From positions 1 through 16,323 of the forward strand of contig PWFL01000021.1 in assembly GCA_003553825.1 (NCBI GenBank): DNA of 16,323 bases. The letters run 5' to 3'. The DNA comes from Candidatus Iainarchaeum sp. Lineage in GTDB: Archaea; B1Sed10-29. Position numbers and translations under genes: made by a program. Positions 12,328 to 16,323 of this stretch are shown here, piece by piece. Each line of letters starts with the position of its first letter. Position 1 is the stretch's first letter. The notes beneath the pieces were generated by a model, which did no database searches, was not told where the DNA came from, and saw only the letters and a program-made list of their open reading frames with translations.

Positions 12328-13020
12328 ATGGGAGAAAGAAGAAAAAAGAAACAGCAACAGAGGGAAAGAAAAAACAAAGTGGATTCACTTGAAGAAAGAC
12401 TGAAAAGAATAGAGAAAGGACTGGAAAAAGTTCGAGAAAGAGCAGAGATACCGAAAAAAGAACTAAGATACTTTCAAAAAGAGAGAAAGATGAGAAAACC
12501 ACCGGAATTCAAGGAAGAGATAGAGAAAAAGGAAAAAGAACTCGAAAAAGAAGGCTTGAAGGGAAAAGAAAAACAGTACCATTTAAACCAGTTCAAAAGA
12601 CAAAAGAGAGAAGAATGGAGAAGAAAGGAAAAATTCGAAAAACAGTACCCGGAGATAGCATCAAAAGAAGAGTTCGAGAAACTCACAAACGAAGAGAAAT
12701 CAAAGATATTCGGGTACTCCGGGCTAGTGAAAAGAGAAGAACTGAAGGAGATGGTGGAAAAAGCAGGGAAAGAAGGAAAAACCGTGGAGAAAGCCATAGA
12801 AGATACGAAAAACAGAATACTCGAAGAAACTATAAAAGATCTAAAATCAAAAAGAGAAAAAATGAAGGAACTTGAACAAAAACTAGATAAAACTGAAGGA
12901 GAAAAAAAAGAGATAGTAAAAAGGCAGATAAGACAGCTGGATGAAGAGGCCACAAACCTATTCAGAAGAGCCGACTACCTCTCAAGCTCTAGAGGGAACC
13001 ACCACCTCATAAAAAAATAA
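12328..13020 (+). CDS. Highly charged coiled-coil protein
   Basis: The 230-residue protein has no recognised domain. It is dominated by Lys, Glu and Arg. Coiled-coil heptads are likely at about 1-45 (starting MGERRKKKQQQRERKNK) and 150-215 (ILEETIKDLKSKREKMKELE). A middle section (about 55-145) has more aromatic residues (FEKQYPEIASKEEFEKL, IFGYSGLVKREELKEMVEKA) and may form a small helical domain. Start 12328 is chosen rather than the in-frame GTG at 12319, because GTG is inside the AGGTGA ribosome binding site, which is correctly spaced only for ATG 12328. The gene is coupled to the membrane protein just upstream (9 bases between stop and start). A scaffold or membrane-adaptor role is a guess from this pairing. 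Confidence 0.72.
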   Translation: MGERRKKKQQQRERKNKVDSLEERLKRIEKGLEKVRERAEIPKKELRYFQKERKMRKPPEFKEEIEKKEKELEKEGLKGKEKQYHLNQFKRQKREEWRRKEKFEKQYPEIASKEEFEKLTNEEKSKIFGYSGLVKREELKEMVEKAGKEGKTVEKAIEDTKNRILEETIKDLKSKREKMKELEQKLDKTEGEKKEIVKRQIRQLDEEATNLFRRADYLSSSRGNHHLIKK

Positions 13021-13080
13021 TTCAAAAACCCCCCTAAAGTATAGGTTTTTATGAACCAACTACCTTATCATAACGATACT

Positions 13081-14358
13081 ATGAACAGAGAAGAAGCATA
13101 CCCAGAAGTAGACCGGATGGAGAAGAGTGAAAAATACGCGGAATACGAGAAAAAACACGGAGCAAAGACCACAAGAGTCTATCCATTCGTATGGAACTAC
13201 TCAAAAGAAGCAAAAGGCCCATTCTGCAAAGATATAGATGGAAACATCTTCCTGGACTTTAACAGCCACGTAGCATCATCACCACTGGGATACAATCATC
13301 CAAAAATAAAGAAAGCATTGAACAAAATAAATATAAGCGATCCCACGAAGATAGCAGGACAGGACTTCTACGCTACAGGAGATTTCCCAGGACCAGCAGA
13401 ACTCCAAGAGAAAATACTGGAAACAACGGAAAAATTCGGAATGAACAAAGTATTCCTAGTGAACTCAGGAGCAGAAGCCGTGGAAAACGCGATCAAGATA
13501 TCCTACAACCACTCAGGAACAAGAGGGATATGCTTCAACGGCTCCTTCCACGGAAGGACACTGGGAGCACTATCACTAACAACTAGCAAACCAAAATACA
13601 GAAAAACATTCCCAAACATACCTGGAATAAAACAAACACCATTCTGCACATGCGGAGAAACACACAACGGAGAATGCGAATGCGGAGCCATCAAAGAACT
13701 AGAAAAAACCGTTGAAGAAACCGAGGATCTCTCCTACATAATAACAGAGCCCATACAGGGAGAAGGAGGATACAGAATACCGAGCAAAGAATTCATGAAA
13801 AACCTCGGAGAACTAACCAAAGAGACCAATATAAAACTAATATCAGATGAAATACAAGCTGGTCTTGGAAGAACAGGTAAATTCTGGGCAATAGAACACT
13901 ACGAAATCGAACCTGACGTAATAACAGCAGCAAAAGGACTCAGAGTAGGAGCAACAATATCCAAAGAAGAAATATTCCCAAAAGAAAAAGCAAGAATCAG
14001 CTCAACATGGGGAGGAGGAGACATATTATCAAGTTTTACAAGCATCAAGACACTACAAGTAATTGAAGAAGAAAAACTAGTTGAAAACGCATCAGAAAAA
14101 GGAAAATACATCCTCAAAAAACTAGATAAAATAAACCACCCAGATATCCAAGAAGTAAGGGGAAAAGGACTAATGGACGCAGTAGAATTCAAAAAAAAGG
14201 AAAAAAGAGATAAATTCGTGGAAAAATCCTTCAAGAACGGATTAATAATACTGGGATGTGGAGAAAAAACAGCAAGGCTACTACCACCCCTAGACGTCAC
14301 AAAAAGAGAAATAAACATCGCCCTAGAAATAATAGAAAACACACTCAACCAGATATAA
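13081..14358 (+). CDS. Class-III PLP-dependent aminotransferase with four-cysteine insertion
   Basis: The 425-residue protein is a fold-type I, class III (omega) aminotransferase of the 4-aminobutyrate/acetylornithine/lysine group. Numbering from the upstream ATG at 13051, it has FLVNSGAEAVENAIKI (PLP phosphate contacts), GSFHGRTLGALS, TEPIQGEGG, SDEIQAGLGRTG (D266, pyridine-nitrogen contact) and the Schiff-base lysine K295 in TAAKGLRVGA. Between GIKQTPF and AIKELE there is FCTCGETHNGECECGA, with Cys199, 201, 209 and 211 in a CxC-x7-CxC arrangement. It suggests a small metal site and is not usual for the family. ATG 13081 is preferred to 13051 because the TATA-like ggtttttat (about 13043-13051) would place transcription start near 13075 and so exclude the first ATG. 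The AOR gene follows after 22 bases. Substrate is not determinable. Confidence 0.88.
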   Translation: MNREEAYPEVDRMEKSEKYAEYEKKHGAKTTRVYPFVWNYSKEAKGPFCKDIDGNIFLDFNSHVASSPLGYNHPKIKKALNKINISDPTKIAGQDFYATGDFPGPAELQEKILETTEKFGMNKVFLVNSGAEAVENAIKISYNHSGTRGICFNGSFHGRTLGALSLTTSKPKYRKTFPNIPGIKQTPFCTCGETHNGECECGAIKELEKTVEETEDLSYIITEPIQGEGGYRIPSKEFMKNLGELTKETNIKLISDEIQAGLGRTGKFWAIEHYEIEPDVITAAKGLRVGATISKEEIFPKEKARISSTWGGGDILSSFTSIKTLQVIEEEKLVENASEKGKYILKKLDKINHPDIQEVRGKGLMDAVEFKKKEKRDKFVEKSFKNGLIILGCGEKTARLLPPLDVTKREINIALEIIENTLNQI

Positions 14359-14380
14359 TCCACTATAAAAAAGTGATAAT

Positions 14381-16072
14381 ATGAAAAACAAAATTCTAGA
14401 AGTAGATCTTACCAACAAAGAAACCAAAACCAAAGAGATACCTCAAGAAAAGATCAAAAAATGGCTAGGAGGCAGAGGACTAGGAGCACACCTACTACAC
14501 GAACAAATAAAACAAAATCCAGAGATAAATCCTCTTTCAGAAAAAAACCCAGTCATAATCACAACAGGCGCCCTTACAGGATACTTCCCGTCCGCGAACC
14601 GGACCTGGGTAACCACAATATCACCATTAACTGGATACTATACAACTAGCTCCGGAGGAGGACACTTCGCCGGAGAAATGAGAAAAAACGGATACATAGC
14701 AATCAAAATTACCGGAAAGAGCGAAGAACCAGTGCACCTGGAAATAGATGAAGAGGAAATAGAGCTGAAGAACACCGAAGAAGAATACTGGAACATGAAA
14801 GTATACAACATAGTGAAAAAAGCACGTGAAGAAAATTACGAACCACTGTCAATAGGACCTGCAGCGGAAAAAGGTGTGAGGTACGCAGGAGTATTCCCTG
14901 GATACAGGAGCTGCAGCAGAGGAGGAACAGGAACAGTACTCGGAGAAAAGAAACTCAAAGTAATACTCGCTAAAAAAGAAAAGAAAGAATTAGAAACTCC
15001 TGAAAATTTGAAAGAAATTGCTCAAAAGAAATACAAAGAGGTAGCGGGGGAGAGAGAACCGAGACAGAAAACCCTCCCACTAGTCGGGAAAATAAACCAA
15101 GCGGAAGCCTATCCAACCGACAACTGGAAGAAACCAAAATTCAAAAATGCTGAAAAAGAAACAGGGCTCACCGCACTGAAAGAATACATCACCGACAAAA
15201 AATCATGCTTCAAGTGCCCAATAGGATGTCAAGATGTGATGCAAAGTAGCTACACAGGAAAAGGAGACGGAGTGGAATACGAAATAGCCTGGGCATTCGG
15301 AGCAAATCTAGCCAACAAGAACGAAGAAATAATCATAGCAGCTAACCACCTCTGCGATCAATATGGAATAGACGTATTGAACGCAGCGGGAGCAGTAGCA
15401 TGGGCAAAGGAAGCCAGCAAGAAAGATATAATAGACTACGAATGGAAAGGACCGGAATCCATACTCGAACTCATCAAAAAGATAGGGAAAAGAGAAGGAA
15501 TAGGAGAGATACTAGGAGAAGGATCCAGAAAAGCACAAGAAAAATACAGAGAAAAAGACGAAGACTTCTCCATCGATGTAAGAGGAATGAATCTACCAGC
15601 CTACGACCCAAGAGGACTTAGAGGAATGTCACTAACCTATTCACAAGGACCAAGGTACGGATGCCATCTCAAATCATGGACAGTGGGACAAGAACTCGCT
15701 CAAAGCGCTGAAGAAAGAACTTCTCCGGAGGGAAAACCAGAGATGTCCTACAAAATAATGGTGGGAAGGATAATAACAGACTCCGCCTCAGTATGCTCAT
15801 TTGTAGGATCCTATTCACAGGAAGACTACGCGGGGATATATAGCAAGATGCTTGAAGAGGAAATAACCACAAATTACCTGCAAAAAAGAGCACACGAAAT
15901 ACAGAAACTGGAAAGAAAAATAGATGAACAAAGAGGAATAGACAAAGAGAAGGACAAACTACCTAAAAGAGTGCTAGAAGAACCAGTAGAAGTACAGAAG
16001 AAAAAAGTGAAGATAGGAGAAGAAGAACTGCGCAAGATGAATGAAAAACTCTACGAACTGAGAGAGATATAA
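14381..16072 (+). CDS. aor: Aldehyde:ferredoxin oxidoreductase (tungsten/molybdopterin, AOR family)
   Basis: The 563-residue protein oxidises aldehydes to carboxylates with ferredoxin as electron acceptor, using a bis-pterin tungsten cofactor and one [4Fe-4S] cluster. The N-terminal AOR domain (about 1-200) shows KILEVDLTNKE, WLGGRGLGAHLL, GYFPSANRTWVTT and RSCSRGGTGTVLG. The cluster ligands are CFKCPIGC (C276, C279, C283) with the distant C472 in DSASVCSFVG. Substrate and pterin-site segments are VEYEIAWAFGANLANKNEE, LPAYDPRGLRGMSLTYSQGP and YGCHLKSWT. It is somewhat shorter than Pyrococcus AOR (about 605 residues). The start at 14381 has the site GTGATAAT. The aminotransferase gene directly upstream suggests the aldehyde derives from amino-acid breakdown. 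Whether it is AOR, FOR or another paralogue cannot be told from sequence alone. Confidence 0.94.
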   Translation: MKNKILEVDLTNKETKTKEIPQEKIKKWLGGRGLGAHLLHEQIKQNPEINPLSEKNPVIITTGALTGYFPSANRTWVTTISPLTGYYTTSSGGGHFAGEMRKNGYIAIKITGKSEEPVHLEIDEEEIELKNTEEEYWNMKVYNIVKKAREENYEPLSIGPAAEKGVRYAGVFPGYRSCSRGGTGTVLGEKKLKVILAKKEKKELETPENLKEIAQKKYKEVAGEREPRQKTLPLVGKINQAEAYPTDNWKKPKFKNAEKETGLTALKEYITDKKSCFKCPIGCQDVMQSSYTGKGDGVEYEIAWAFGANLANKNEEIIIAANHLCDQYGIDVLNAAGAVAWAKEASKKDIIDYEWKGPESILELIKKIGKREGIGEILGEGSRKAQEKYREKDEDFSIDVRGMNLPAYDPRGLRGMSLTYSQGPRYGCHLKSWTVGQELAQSAEERTSPEGKPEMSYKIMVGRIITDSASVCSFVGSYSQEDYAGIYSKMLEEEITTNYLQKRAHEIQKLERKIDEQRGIDKEKDKLPKRVLEEPVEVQKKKVKIGEEELRKMNEKLYELREI

Positions 16073-16157
16073 AAAATAAGGCAGAAGCAAAAAACACTTA
16101 ATAAATACAAATCAAAATATAACAAAGCCAACGAACAAAAATCAAAAAAATGATACC

Positions 16158-16323
16158 ATGAAACCGAGCGAAATAAACGAACAAGACAAAACCATGAAAG
16201 AAATAGAAAACACTCTGGAAACCATCAAGAACTTCAGAAAAGGAAACTACAAAGAAATAAAGACAAGCAAAGACATAGACACCGATAAACTCAACCAAAT
16301 AACTGAAAAAACAGGAGTAAGCA
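16158..16323 (+). CDS. Unidentified protein, N-terminal 55 residues (3' end outside window)
   Basis: ATG at 16158 opens a frame that runs to the window edge: MKPSEINEQDKTMKEIENTL then a basic helix (NFRKGNYKEIKTSKDIDTDK) and NQITEKTGVS. It is charged, helical and purine-rich in the same style as the other genes, so it is probably real. A TATA-like stretch (ttaataaatac, about 16098-16108) lies 50-60 bases upstream. The visible part is too short and too generic to assign a family. Confidence 0.6.
   Translation, partial: MKPSEINEQDKTMKEIENTLETIKNFRKGNYKEIKTSKDIDTDKLNQITEKTGVS

Overview
This is an A+T-rich archaeal window. Sense strands are purine-rich, with heavy use of ATA, AGA and AAA codons. 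Archaeal markers are the two subunits of DNA topoisomerase VI, a RIO1 kinase, a Pno1/Dim2 KH protein, a TrmB-type regulator, a tungsten-type aldehyde:ferredoxin oxidoreductase, TATA-box promoters, GGTGA-type ribosome binding sites, and a tRNA intron with a bulge-helix-bulge splice motif. The proteins are rich in Glu as well as Lys, which fits a euryarchaeal-type and possibly salt-adapted lineage. I cannot name the species from sequence alone.

Region 1 (1-4500) is envelope and regulation. It holds the 3' end of an ABC transporter ATPase gene, a membrane-anchored CAP/SCP-domain protein, and a TrmB-like HTH regulator with an unusually long, structured upstream region. These are followed by an intron-containing tRNA-Thr(CGT), a large GLUG-repeat surface protein, and a cupin transcribed divergently from a cold-shock protein.

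Region 2 (4600-10930) is information processing. A UlaG-like metallo-beta-lactamase-fold protein and a small basic protein built from two repeats precede rio1. A 500-base interval then carries a candidate minus-strand micro-gene and a tRNA-3'-half-like sequence. Next comes a probable operon of a HAD phosphatase fused in frame to Pno1/Dim2, then top6B, then top6A. RIO1 and Pno1 both act in small-subunit ribosome maturation in characterised systems. The HAD-Pno1 fusion is the most distinctive protein in the window.

Region 3 (10931-13020) is mostly poorly characterised: a DUF1699-like protein with a C-terminal HTH, an acidic small protein on the minus strand, tRNA-Asn(GTT), and a tightly coupled pair of a small membrane protein and a long charged coiled-coil protein.

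Region 4 (13040-16323) is metabolic. It holds a class-III PLP aminotransferase with a four-cysteine insertion and, 22 bases later, an aldehyde:ferredoxin oxidoreductase, plausibly acting in amino-acid catabolism. The window ends inside an unidentified gene.

The strongest candidates for something undescribed are the HAD-Pno1 fusion and the TrmB leader, which has a leaderless 57-codon ORF ending inside a possible pseudoknot. I saw no CRISPR array, insertion sequence or defence island.
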